From positions 83,059 through 147,058 of the forward strand of contig SUUT01000002.1 in NCBI GenBank assembly GCA_015062385.1: DNA of 64,000 nucleotides. Reading direction: 5' to 3'. Source of the stretch: Alphaproteobacteria bacterium. Lineage in GTDB: Bacteria > Pseudomonadota > Alphaproteobacteria > CAAHEQ01 > UBA3637. Shown here in pieces: positions 9,801 through 18,928 of the stretch (positions are counted from its first letter, which is position 1; every line of letters starts with the position of its first letter). The notes below the pieces were generated by a model that saw only the letters and a program-made list of their open reading frames with translations, was not told the DNA's origin and searched no databases. The position numbers and the translations under genes were made by a program.

Positions 9801-10392
9801 ATTGGATCATGTTTTGTATTCCGGCAAAAATGTTAATATTATGGTAATGGATACGGAAGTTTATTCCAATACGGGTGGACAACGGTCCAAAGCAACGCCG
9901 ATTGGTGCTTCTGCTAAATTTGCTATGGGTGGAAGTGAATTGCCTCGTAAAGATTTAGGTATGATTGCCATGTCTTCGGGCGGTGTTTATGTTGCCAGTA
10001 TTTCATTAGGGGCAAAAGATATGCATGCGTTGCAGGTTATGAATGAAGCTGAAAGTTTTAACGGTCCTTCTTTAATTATTGCATACAGTCATTGTATTTC
10101 ACATGGATACGATATTGGTAAATTTGGTTTAGAACATCAAAAATTAGCCGTTGAAACAGGATTGTGGCCGTTATATCGGTTTGACCCTAGACGGGTAGAG
10201 CAGGGATTAAATCCGTTTCAATTAGACAGTAAGCCGACAAAGCCGGTCGCTGAATTTATGGAAACTGAAAATCGCTTTAAAGCCGTTCGTCAAAGCAATC
10301 CGAAACATTATGAAGAATTGGTACAAAAAGCACAAGCTCAAATTGACCAACGGTTCAAATTATATGAACGCTTGGCAAAGGGAGATGAATAA
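6850..10392 (+). CDS. nifJ: Pyruvate:ferredoxin (flavodoxin) oxidoreductase
   Basis: MKMLDANEAAAFVAHKLNEVSIIYPITPSSPMGE...; 4Fe-4S motifs CIQCGKCVSVCP and CTGCTLCTQACP; TPP domain 'CAGCGETPYVK'. Start taken at internal Met after RBS-like aaaaggaag. Confidence 0.97.
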   Translation: MSDTPVMKMLDANEAAAFVAHKLNEVSIIYPITPSSPMGEWSDTWSTAGVKNIWGKVPQVLEMQSEAGAIGAVHGSLQAGSITTTYTASQGLLLMIPNMFKIAGELTPFVMHVAARTIAGHALSIFGDHSDVMACRQTGFAMIASNSVQEAQDIAVVAQMSTFLSRIPFIHFFDGFRTSHEINKIIPISDSELKTLMTDIPTDFTVKNALKPENPKIRGTAQNPDVFFQIKEAANKYYNACPSYVEQAMRQFEAITGRAYHLIEYKGVADAEHVVVAIGSSVETLEQTAEALNAMGGKYGVIGVRLYRPFPKEAFINALPKTVKYISVLDRTKESGSVGEPLYLDVVSTLAEGVANGTVATMPKILGGRYGLSSKEFTPAMAKAVFENTQKAHFTVGIDDDVTNLSLSYDSAFDIEGKDVSRCVFIGLGSDGTVGANKNSIKIIADGEDYFGQAYFVYDSKKSGGMTTSHLRFSKKPIKAPYLINQADFVACHHMPFLFKTDVLSFANKNAVFLINSTEPADKVWDSLPIEVQQEIVDKNIKLYAIDAVDVAQKTGMGRRINTIMQTCFFAISGVLPREEAIAKIKKAIEKTYARKGQDVVDANIKAVDASLAHLHEIKVGAVNSVHKRQAGVPSTAPELIQKVTGKIIEGRGEQLPVSALEWTADGTWPTDTAKYEKRRIATAIPEWDPSVCIQCGKCVSVCPHAAIRAKAFKEDALKNAPENFKYTDYKGKEFAGEKFVLQVAPEDCTGCTLCTQACPVKNKLNPDKKAINMVPIESHLADDIKNFDFFMSLPDVDRTKLSPKQIKSVSLMRPLFEFSGACAGCGETPYVKMMTQLFGDRLLVANATGCSSIYSGNLPTTPYAKNSEGYGPAWANSLFEDNAEFGLGMRTSVDSKTDFAMQLLGEMSMEIGEDIVAEIVNAEQETESDIQEQRKRIQALKEQLKTIDHPRAKILIENADYLVKKSVWILGGDGWAYDIGYGGLDHVLYSGKNVNIMVMDTEVYSNTGGQRSKATPIGASAKFAMGGSELPRKDLGMIAMSSGGVYVASISLGAKDMHALQVMNEAESFNGPSLIIAYSHCISHGYDIGKFGLEHQKLAVETGLWPLYRFDPRRVEQGLNPFQLDSKPTKPVAEFMETENRFKAVRQSNPKHYEELVQKAQAQIDQRFKLYERLAKGDE

Positions 10393-10563
10393 TTTTACAG
10401 TGTTTTTAATTGTTTTGAAGATTACCGCCTCTATTTTAGGGGCGGTAATTGTATGAAAATGATAAAATAAAAAAAACATCCGAAACGAATCAATTTTTTG
10501 AATTTTTATATAAATTTTAAATTGATTCGTTTTTGTTTTATATGGTTTTACTATAAGTTTGAC

Positions 10564-10720
10564 TATAAAAAAAGGTACGTTAAAACGCAACATTTTTTTC
10601 ACTTTTTGAGATTTTTTTTTAATTTGAAATAAATTATTATTTTAAAAGGATTTTAGTTTATTTTTATAAATCAACGTGTTTTGCAAAAAGCATCTGCAAA
10701 AAAAGATACCTTTTTTTATA
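10564..10720 (+). repeat. Dispersed ~157-bp element, copy C, with perfect 14-bp terminal inverted repeats
   Basis: TATAAAAAAAGGTA at 10564-10577 and TACCTTTTTTTATA at 10707-10720; interior CGTTAAAACGCAACATTTTTTTCACTTTTTGAG resembles copy A. Confidence 0.75.
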
Positions 10721-10964
10721 CTGTCTTTTGTTAAATGAGTACAGAAGCATAAGATGTTATGTTTGAAAAACCAAAAGGGCGGGAGTAGTATGAAAATAAA
10801 AAAAATAACACATTGAAAATAAATATTTTTTTCAGCATATTAAAATATGTCATAAAAATGCAAAATAATGGTTGACATTTTAAATAGGATTTAATAGGCT
10901 GAAAGAAGCTTCTTCTATGAAGTGAGGAACTTATGATTAATTTTTTAACTAGAGTGAGGTATTT

Positions 10965-13415
10965 ATGAGGTATTCAAATACAGCAATTACAGAACTTTCA
11001 AAAAAATATCGTACAATTTTGAAAAAATGTGCCATTTTAAATGCAGTTGCATTATTGGCTTTATCCACACCGGCTATGGCAGCTCAATATGGTATTGCCG
11101 TGACAGAAAGTAGAGTATACACAGAATCTGCTTTTACAGGTGATGATGTTGGTATTTATTCGGGTAGTGGTGCAACTGGTACATTTACAGCCGAAGATAT
11201 TACTGTTACAGACAGTTTAAGAGGGATTCTTGCAAAAGGAACAGAATCAAAAATTGTTATTGGTAGTGCAAGTGATTATACCAATAGTTTAACCATTTCT
11301 AATAACAATACAGAATCCGGAATTCATGATCGAGGTATTCGTGCCGAAAATGGTGGAACAGTTGAAGTTTATACGGATAATTTAACAATTACCGGTACAG
11401 ATACCTCTTATGCATTACATGCAAGAGGTGGGGACGATTCTTTAACAACAAAAATTGTAGTGAATGCTAAAAATGTAGATATTACAAGCAAAGATTCTCC
11501 AGCAGTTAATGCAAATAATACAGGAATCAGACCGGAAGAAACTTATGCAACAACACAAGTTGATATTGTAGCAGATAATATTAATATTTCTTCTGATACA
11601 ACGGCAGTTTCTGCTATGAGCCAAGGAATTGTTAATATTACGGGTAACACAGTTTTAAATGCTGAAAACGCTATTTTAGGTCGTGGTGATGCACAAATTA
11701 ACATTAACACAACCGACTTGACTAAAACGTTGGTAATGAATGGTAATATTGATTTTGATTATGATAAAAAAACATCAGACTCTGCTATTAATGCTTTCAT
11801 TAATGTTAATTTGAATGGTACTTCTTCTTCATGGACGGGAAATACTGTTAAAAGTTGGGGTGATGATGAACCAGAAGATCCTAATAAGTTAATTGTTTCT
11901 GATGCAACAGTTACACTTAATGACGGGGCAACTTGGAATGCAACAAAAATTACAGCAACTGATACAATGAAACAAACCGCATTAAACTACTTAATTGTTA
12001 AAAAAGGTACAATTAATGTTGCAGACGGGGCCACTGCTTTGGTTGGCGATTTAACGGTAACGGACTTAACGTTAAATGGTATGGTTGAAGCTGATACAGC
12101 TACATTTGAATCCGGTTCAAAATTAACAACTGCTTTGGATGATACTGTTAAAATTAAAGCTAAAAAAGTTACAATTGGTGATGGTTCCACATTGAACTTA
12201 ATCATTGATGGTGCCGTTGAAGAAAAATCATATAACTTTATTGATTCCGCAGATATTACAGGAGCCTTTACAATTGCTGATAACGGTTTATATTCTTTCA
12301 CACAAGATGAAACTGGTACTATTACGGCAAGTCAGAAAAATGCTGATGAAATTGCAGCAGATACAGGGGCTTCTGCTCAGGAAACAAGTGCTTTATTAGC
12401 AATGATTAATGCGGATGGATCAAGTACGGAACAAGGTAATGCATTAGCTTCTGCTTTGTCAACGGCAATGCAATCCGGTGATGCAGCAGTTGCTGTTCAG
12501 GCTGCAAAAGAAGCTGCTCCGACAACAGCACAAGTTGTGACAGGTTTAACCAAAGAAACTGCCAATACAATTGCACAAGTTTCTACGACTCGTTTAGATT
12601 CTATTAAAGGAACAAGCGGTGGTGATACGGTAACAGGGGCCGGTTTGTGGGTTCAAGGATTATATAACCATACAAAACAAAGCACAACATCTTCATCTGA
12701 TGGATTCAAAGCAAATTCACGTGGTTTGGCTGTTGGTGCCGATGCAGAATTATCCGAAACAACAACGTTAGGTTTGGGGTATGGTTATATGGAAACAGAT
12801 GCTGATACTACCGGTCGTGATATTACAGTTGATAGTCATAATGTTTTTGTTTACGGAGAATATCAACCGTCTGAATGGTATGTTAATGCTGTTTTAAATT
12901 ATGGGTTCTCTAAATACAAGGAAGATAAGGCTCCATTGGGTGTTGCATTAAAGAGCAAGTATGATGTTAAATCATATGGAGCAAGCATTATGACCGGTTA
13001 TGATTTTGATAACGGTATTACACCGGAAGCAGGCTTGCGTTATTTGATTGTTGATGCTGAATCATACAATGATGGTGCACAAGACATTAATTCTAAAAAG
13101 AATGATATCTTAACAGCCGTTGCCGGTGTTAAATATACAGCTAATGTCAAAGCTGACAAAGCAATTTTAAAACCGACTGTTCGTTTAGCCGCAACATACG
13201 ACATTGTTTCTGATAGTGATGAAGCAAGTGTTCAAGTTTTGGGTGGTGGTAATTATACCATTAACGGACAGCGTTTACATCGCTTTGGTGTAGAAGCCGG
13301 AGCAGGTGTGACAGCAACTGTTAACAACTGGGATTTCACATTAGAATATAACGGTGCTTTCAGAGAAGATTATCGCTCACAAGGGGGTATCGTCAGAGCA
13401 AGATACAATTTCTAA
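10965..13415 (+). CDS. Autotransporter outer membrane protein (passenger plus beta-barrel)
   Basis: Signal-like N-terminus (..LNAVALLALSTPAMAAQYG); T/S/N-rich repetitive passenger; C-terminal barrel 'GLWVQGLYNHTKQ...GYDFDNGITPEAGLRY...RARYNF' ending in Phe. Confidence 0.9.
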   Translation: MRYSNTAITELSKKYRTILKKCAILNAVALLALSTPAMAAQYGIAVTESRVYTESAFTGDDVGIYSGSGATGTFTAEDITVTDSLRGILAKGTESKIVIGSASDYTNSLTISNNNTESGIHDRGIRAENGGTVEVYTDNLTITGTDTSYALHARGGDDSLTTKIVVNAKNVDITSKDSPAVNANNTGIRPEETYATTQVDIVADNINISSDTTAVSAMSQGIVNITGNTVLNAENAILGRGDAQININTTDLTKTLVMNGNIDFDYDKKTSDSAINAFINVNLNGTSSSWTGNTVKSWGDDEPEDPNKLIVSDATVTLNDGATWNATKITATDTMKQTALNYLIVKKGTINVADGATALVGDLTVTDLTLNGMVEADTATFESGSKLTTALDDTVKIKAKKVTIGDGSTLNLIIDGAVEEKSYNFIDSADITGAFTIADNGLYSFTQDETGTITASQKNADEIAADTGASAQETSALLAMINADGSSTEQGNALASALSTAMQSGDAAVAVQAAKEAAPTTAQVVTGLTKETANTIAQVSTTRLDSIKGTSGGDTVTGAGLWVQGLYNHTKQSTTSSSDGFKANSRGLAVGADAELSETTTLGLGYGYMETDADTTGRDITVDSHNVFVYGEYQPSEWYVNAVLNYGFSKYKEDKAPLGVALKSKYDVKSYGASIMTGYDFDNGITPEAGLRYLIVDAESYNDGAQDINSKKNDILTAVAGVKYTANVKADKAILKPTVRLAATYDIVSDSDEASVQVLGGGNYTINGQRLHRFGVEAGAGVTATVNNWDFTLEYNGAFREDYRSQGGIVRARYNF

Positions 13416-13434
13416 TTGTGTAATTTAATTGGCT

Positions 13435-13477
13435 AAAAAAACCGAGTTGTCAATTTTTATTGAGAACTCGGTTTTCA
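13435..13477 (+). terminator. Rho-independent-like terminator after autotransporter
   Basis: AAAACCGAGTT gtcaatttttattgag AACTCGGTTTTC. Confidence 0.65.
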
Positions 13478-13752
13478 TATTGATTTAGTACAGATAACCC
13501 TCATTTTAATTGAGATTGAGTTATTCTGAGGTTAATGTTAAATAGTAGGGTATGGAATGACATGGGAATACTTATTTTAGAATGCTATTAATCTGATAAA
13601 CGCTGTTTAAAAACATGTCATTTAAAAACAATAAGTTTTAACGTTAAAGAGTAATAATATCCCATATAACAGAGAAAACGGATTTTTTTGACAAAGTTAA
13701 AGTCTTTGCCTAATTTTTTACTATATTTTTTTGTTTTATTGAAAAAAAATAT

Positions 13753-13781
13753 TTGACAATAAGCTGTTTTTATATTATAAT
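13753..13781 (+). promoter_or_regulatory. Perfect sigma70-consensus promoter
   Basis: TTGACA (13753-13758), 17-bp spacer, TATAAT (13776-13781), followed by aaagggg RBS and ATG at 13806. Confidence 0.75.
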
Positions 13782-13805
13782 AAAAAAATATAAAGGGGAT
13801 ATATT

Positions 13806-14750
13806 ATGTATCGATATGATTCAAATAATCAAACAAAAATACCTGATTTAACAGATACTGAAAGTATTGTTAAAGGATTAGAAAAAGCTGTTTCGGATTA
13901 TAAAGAAGCAGTTGAGCATGAGCATAAAAAATTCTTAAAATATGATCAAGAGGGTTTAGGAATTGGTCCGACTAATACACCCCTACCAACATCAAAAACA
14001 CCGACAAAGGAAGATGTTTTTAAAGATGTAGTGGTTCATTTTCATCAAAAAGAGGGCTTGGATGCTATTGATGAACTACTGTCTTCTCGTAAAATCGAAA
14101 CGGTTTCTAACTCAAATGGTTTTTGGACTAAAAGCGGAGTCTATTTAATTGTTGATGAAAAAATAACTTACAACACGAAAGGGATAGATGTTTCTTTAAT
14201 TACCCAAGGACGTGTTCATAATAAAGACGGCATTAATCCTTATACTGTCTTAGGACCGGATGCAAATGGCATTGGTGCCTCTGTTTATAAGACACTTGCC
14301 AGTGGTATAAATAATAATCAATATGACAGCCAAACGACAACGGCTCTCAATGTTTCCTGCGGAAATTACGGGGTAACGATGGGAGAATGGTATCAATTTG
14401 GACCAAGATTAAGTCAAGAAACACAAAAGGGAGTAAAATTTCAATACGGGGATGAAGACGAAGCAAGAGCTTTAACAATAGGAAACGGTCTTATGGCAGA
14501 ATATCGTCAAAAAGCAACCAGTGCTTCAAATTTTATATGGACAGCTTCACATAGTCATAGAGTTTTAACAATGATGATAGGTGTTGATGCACGAGTATCT
14601 GATTATAAATTAGGTGCTGTTGTCGGTATTAATTCTAAAGGGAAAGGTAGTGTTTCGGCCGTTTTGAGAAATAATTCAACGGAAGTATCCGCCAGCCTGG
14701 ATACAGAGGGACATTATGAAGTGAGAGCTGGTTTTTTAATGACTTACTAA
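13806..14750 (+). CDS. Hypothetical protein (314 aa), no recognised family
   Basis: ORF with RBS and consensus promoter; no signal peptide evident; C-terminal third is Gly/aromatic with alternating pattern ending 'YEVRAGFLMTY'. Confidence 0.7.
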   Translation: MYRYDSNNQTKIPDLTDTESIVKGLEKAVSDYKEAVEHEHKKFLKYDQEGLGIGPTNTPLPTSKTPTKEDVFKDVVVHFHQKEGLDAIDELLSSRKIETVSNSNGFWTKSGVYLIVDEKITYNTKGIDVSLITQGRVHNKDGINPYTVLGPDANGIGASVYKTLASGINNNQYDSQTTTALNVSCGNYGVTMGEWYQFGPRLSQETQKGVKFQYGDEDEARALTIGNGLMAEYRQKATSASNFIWTASHSHRVLTMMIGVDARVSDYKLGAVVGINSKGKGSVSAVLRNNSTEVSASLDTEGHYEVRAGFLMTY

Positions 14751-15308
14751 AATTTTTTTATACTGTTTTTCTTAAAGATTCAATATATTTTAATCCGGAA
14801 AATTTTTTCTATACTTGGCAATTTTTATACTTTTTGTTCTGTTATTGATAATACAGTTTTAAATGCTGAAAAGGGAAACCGTTAACATTGACTTTATCAG
14901 ATTGATAAATTACTCAACTTTCTTTTAAAGTGGCATATGCATTTTTTAACTCATCAATATTCAAATCTTTTCTGTTTATTTAAAGCCTTTCTTTTTTTAC
15001 GATAATATAAGAAAAATAGAAACTTAACTTAAATTTTTATTGAATTTTCTTCCAAAAATTACTTGCTACTATTTTTATTTCTTGATCCAATTCATATCTA
15101 TTAGAGGAACTATTCATTATTATAAATTCTAAACGGATCAGAAACCAATTAATTACGGATAAGTAAAAGGTAACAATGTCCAACAAATCCATTCGGATAA
15201 AATGGTATAAAAGTCTTATAGATAGAGTAGGGGTTAAATGTCTTCTACGGGCAAAGTGACGTGCAACTGTGATAGGAAGCAGAAAATCGGGAAAAACAAG
15301 CAATAAAA

Positions 15309-15338
15309 AATCCCCTATAACCAAAAGGTTAAGGGGAT
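15309..15338 (-). terminator. Terminator downstream of tRNA-Ser
   Basis: Minus strand TATCCCCTTAACC tttt GGTTATAGGGGATTTTTTATT. Confidence 0.75.
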
Positions 15339-15340
15339 AA

Positions 15341-15430
15341 TGGCGGATGGGGTGAGATTCGAACTCACGGTGGAGTTACCCCCACGCCGGTTTTCAAGAC
15401 CGGAGCCTTAAACCACTCGACCACCCATCC
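15341..15430 (-). tRNA. tRNA-Ser (anticodon TGA)
   Basis: Reverse complement GGATGGGTGGTCGAGTGGTTTAAGGCTCCGGTCTTGAAAACCGGCGTGGGGGTAACTCCACCGTGAGTTCGAATCTCACCCCATCCGCCA; long variable arm, encoded CCA. Confidence 0.96.
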
Positions 15431-15482
15431 ACTGGTTTTTTTAGGCTGAAATCTTTATGACATAAAAAAAATAAAAAATCAA

Positions 15483-16778
15483 GTGCTTTTTTTAAAAAAA
15501 TGTATTATAGTTATTAAAAATGTTTATGAAAGGGAGATTATGAAACGCTTATTTAAATTTGAGTTTTGTTTTATATTCATTGTTTTCAGTATGTTGTTTT
15601 TCTCTATTAATGTAATTGCTGAAAATTTAAAAGATAAAAAAATATCTGCTGAAAATGTGGCTTTTGAAAAATGGAAAATAGATTTTAAACGTATTGCATT
15701 GAAAAACGGATTAAAATCAACATTTCTTGATTCTGTGTTGCCTCAACTAGATTATTTACCAAAAGTTATTCAATCCGATAAAAAACAAAGCGAATTTTTA
15801 CTAACTTTTTGGGATTATACCGACAGAACAATTACGACAAAACGTATCCAAACAGGGAAAAATTTATCAAAACTCCATGCCGACTTGTTAACAAAAACTG
15901 CTGAAAAATATGGTGTTCATCCGCAAGTTTTGATGGCTTTTTGGGGAATGGAAACAAATTACGGAACATATAAAGGAAATATTGATACATTGGATGCTTT
16001 GGCAACCTTGGCTTTTGATAAAAGGCGTCGCTCTTTTTTTACCAATGAATTAATTACATTGCTAAAATTAATTCAATCAGGTGAAAAAACAACTTTTAAA
16101 GGATCTTGGGCTGGTGCTTTCGGTAATTTTCAATTTATGCCGACAACTTATTACTATTATGCCGTTGATGGAGATGGAGATGGTCAGAAAGATATTATAA
16201 ATTCTTTGCCGGATGCTTTTGAATCAGCGGCCAATTATTTATCAAAAATGGGCTGGAATGTTAATCAGCCTTGGGGAACAGAAGTTATTCTTACAAAAAA
16301 ATTAAACTGGAAAAAAATACCGGAAAATATGAGATTATCCCTTGAAAATTGGGAACAAATGGGTGTTTTGCCGGCTTGTGATAAAAAATGGGCTTCCGAT
16401 ATTAATAAATCTTTAATGGCTCGTCTTGTTTTGCCAAATGGTATAGGTGGTCCTGCATTTTTAACTTTTAAAAACTATGATTTGATAATGAGGTGGAATA
16501 ATTCGGCAATGTATGCCTTATCGGTTGGTATTTTATCAGATAAAATAAAGTATGATATGGCCCCATTGTGTACAAAACGCAATAAACAACAGATATCACG
16601 TTCAGATATTAAATACATACAAGAAAAGTTAAAACAAAAAGGATTGTATACTTTGGAAATTGATGGTATTCTTGGCAAGCAAACCCGTAAAGCAATAAAA
16701 AAATATCAAAAATCGGTTGGTATGGATGAAGATGGGTATCCCTCATTTAAATTACTTAATAAGATGAAAGAAAAATAA
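15483..16778 (+). CDS. mltB: Lytic murein transglycosylase (MltB family) with C-terminal peptidoglycan-binding domain
   Basis: 'FWGMETNYGTYKGNIDTLDALATLAFDKRR' and 'GSWAGAFGNFQFMPTTY'; C-terminal PG_binding_1 'IKYIQEKLKQKGLYTLEIDGILGKQTRKAIKKYQ'. Real start may be 15540. Confidence 0.92.
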   Translation: MLFLKKCIIVIKNVYEREIMKRLFKFEFCFIFIVFSMLFFSINVIAENLKDKKISAENVAFEKWKIDFKRIALKNGLKSTFLDSVLPQLDYLPKVIQSDKKQSEFLLTFWDYTDRTITTKRIQTGKNLSKLHADLLTKTAEKYGVHPQVLMAFWGMETNYGTYKGNIDTLDALATLAFDKRRRSFFTNELITLLKLIQSGEKTTFKGSWAGAFGNFQFMPTTYYYYAVDGDGDGQKDIINSLPDAFESAANYLSKMGWNVNQPWGTEVILTKKLNWKKIPENMRLSLENWEQMGVLPACDKKWASDINKSLMARLVLPNGIGGPAFLTFKNYDLIMRWNNSAMYALSVGILSDKIKYDMAPLCTKRNKQQISRSDIKYIQEKLKQKGLYTLEIDGILGKQTRKAIKKYQKSVGMDEDGYPSFKLLNKMKEK

Positions 16779-16781
16779 AAT

Positions 16782-17771
16782 ATGTATTTGAAAAAAATAT
16801 TATGTTTATCCTGTGCTTTTTGTCTTTTCGGATGTTCCGATAATGGTTTTTTATTTCGGTCTGTCGGCAGTTATAATCAATCAAAATCTGTCGGAACTTA
16901 TCTTGTAGGGGCTCCATATGAGATAAATGGTGTTGTTTACACGCCCAAAGAAGATTATGATTATTTTGATAGTGGAGATGCATTTTGGTATAGTGAAGAT
17001 AAAAATCATCCGTTAACGGCAAACGGTGAAATATATGATAAAAATAAAATGACGGCAATGCATAAAACATTGCCTTTACCGTCCATTGTGAAAATTACAA
17101 ACTTAAATAATCAGATGTCTGCCTTTGTTCGGGTAAATGATCGAGGTCCTTTTGATAATAATCGCATTATGGATGTTTCGGAAGCAACAGCCCGTTATTT
17201 GAATTTTTCAAAAACAAAGGTAACACCGATTCAGATTGAAATAATGGTTTTGGAAAGTCAAAAATTAAAAGAACAATTAAATAAAACACATTTTAATCGA
17301 ATCCTTTCGCTTACTGATACTTCTCAAAAAGAAACTTCAACAAAAATAACACAAGGCGAAACCATTTTGGATTCTGATAAAATTTTATATCCGGGTTTAA
17401 AACAGGAAAAGATTGAAAATTTAAAATTAAAACAGATGGATAAAGATGCTTCTTCATTTAAAACATTATTGAATAAACAAACGTTATCTGATACGCTTAT
17501 TCAACCCGAGAAGAATGCGGTATTATATGCCGGTTCCGGTAAAGAAGGGTATTATGTTCAAATCGGTGCGTTTTCAAAAGAGAAATCTGTTCATAAAATC
17601 CGCCAAAAATTAAAAGCATACGATAATTTAAAAGTAAAAGATAAGTATAAGAACGGGCAATTATTGCACTATGTGCGAATCGGACCGCTTGAAACACAAA
17701 ATAAGGCATTAAAGATACTTGACAAAATCCATAATGAAGGGTATGCTGATGCAACGATTATTTTTGAATAG
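16782..17771 (+). CDS. rlpA: RlpA-like septal ring lytic transglycosylase with SPOR domain (lipoprotein)
   Basis: Lipobox 'FCLFGC'; 'SGDAFWYSEDKNHPLTANGEIYDKNKMTAMHKTLPLPSIVKITNL...VRVNDRGPF'; C-terminal SPOR 'GYYVQIGAFSKEKSVHKIRQKL'. Confidence 0.92.
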   Translation: MYLKKILCLSCAFCLFGCSDNGFLFRSVGSYNQSKSVGTYLVGAPYEINGVVYTPKEDYDYFDSGDAFWYSEDKNHPLTANGEIYDKNKMTAMHKTLPLPSIVKITNLNNQMSAFVRVNDRGPFDNNRIMDVSEATARYLNFSKTKVTPIQIEIMVLESQKLKEQLNKTHFNRILSLTDTSQKETSTKITQGETILDSDKILYPGLKQEKIENLKLKQMDKDASSFKTLLNKQTLSDTLIQPEKNAVLYAGSGKEGYYVQIGAFSKEKSVHKIRQKLKAYDNLKVKDKYKNGQLLHYVRIGPLETQNKALKILDKIHNEGYADATIIFE

Positions 17772-17785
17772 AAAAGGACGAAAAA

Positions 17786-18919
17786 ATGAAAAAACTCCCA
17801 TTATTAACAGGTATTGCTCTTTGTGCATTTTCTGTTTCTGCTCAGGCTTTTGAAACATTGGCAAAGAATGCATTATTGATGGATGCAGATACCGGATACG
17901 TTTTGTTTGAAAAAAATGCAGATATCCCGATGCCTCCGGCTTCAATGAGCAAATTAATGACGGCATATATGATTTTTGATGCATTGAAAAACGGTAAAAT
18001 TACTTTGGATACGGAGTTTATTACATCTGAAAACGCATGGCGAAAAGGTGGTGCCAAAAGTGGTAGTTCAACAATGTTTTTAAATATTGATGAACGTGTA
18101 AAAGTACGTGATTTATTACGAGGAATTATTGTTCAATCCGGTAATGATGCCTGTATTGTGGCGGCTGAAAATATGGCAGGAACTGAAGAAGCTTTTGCTG
18201 AATTAATGACTGAAAAAGCAAAGGAATTAGGTTTGAAAACAGCAACCTTTAAAAATGCGACAGGGTTGCCGGATGAAAAGCATTTAATGAGTGCAAAAGA
18301 TTTGGCAAAATTAGCAAAAATTTTGATTAATGAATTTCCTGAATACTATCCGATATATTCTGAAAAGGAATTTACCCATAATGGTATTAAACAAGGGAAT
18401 CGGAACCCATTGTTATATACTATGCCGGGGGCAGATGGATTAAAAACCGGTCATACAAGTCAATCCGGTTATGGTTTAACAGCTTCAGCAAAATCACCGG
18501 ATGGTCGTCGACTGATTATGGTTATTAACGGATTAGACAGTATGAAAGACCGTTCAGAAGAATCTAAAAAGCTGATGAATTGGGGAATGCTTGGATTTGA
18601 AAACAAAACACTTGTTCAACAAAATCATTTCGTTGAAGAAATACCCGTTTGGTTAGGGGAGGCAAAAACCGTAAAGGCCGTTACAAAAGATGGATATATC
18701 GCAACATTTTCAAAAGGACGTTCTGAGATGCCTAAAATGACAGTTGCTTATGATACGCCCATTCAGGCCCCCATTCAAAAAGGAGAAAAAATCGGTGTAT
18801 TAAAGATTGATACAAATAGTGGGGTTACGCATGATATTGATTTAATTGCCGCCGATACAGTTGAAAAAGTAGGATATTTTGGAAAAATAAAGCACATCGT
18901 TTTATCTTTGTTTCAATAG
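17786..18919 (+). CDS. dacA: D-alanyl-D-alanine carboxypeptidase
   Basis: SxxK 'PPASMSKLMT', 'SGNDAC', 'LKTGHTSQSGYG' motifs; signal peptide. Confidence 0.94.
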   Translation: MKKLPLLTGIALCAFSVSAQAFETLAKNALLMDADTGYVLFEKNADIPMPPASMSKLMTAYMIFDALKNGKITLDTEFITSENAWRKGGAKSGSSTMFLNIDERVKVRDLLRGIIVQSGNDACIVAAENMAGTEEAFAELMTEKAKELGLKTATFKNATGLPDEKHLMSAKDLAKLAKILINEFPEYYPIYSEKEFTHNGIKQGNRNPLLYTMPGADGLKTGHTSQSGYGLTASAKSPDGRRLIMVINGLDSMKDRSEESKKLMNWGMLGFENKTLVQQNHFVEEIPVWLGEAKTVKAVTKDGYIATFSKGRSEMPKMTVAYDTPIQAPIQKGEKIGVLKIDTNSGVTHDIDLIAADTVEKVGYFGKIKHIVLSLFQ

Positions 18920-18928
18920 GGTATTCTA

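Noticed and set aside
10422-10451. attaccgcctctattttaggggcggtaat sharing GATTACCGCCTC with the TR region (528-537)
   Set aside because: A short shared string within a simple hairpin after nifJ; no adjacent TR-like sequence, so most likely coincidence and a terminator-like hairpin.
15037-15324. 95-aa minus-strand ORF downstream of tRNA-Ser
   Set aside because: Its start lies inside the tRNA terminator hairpin; no recognisable domain. Not supported.
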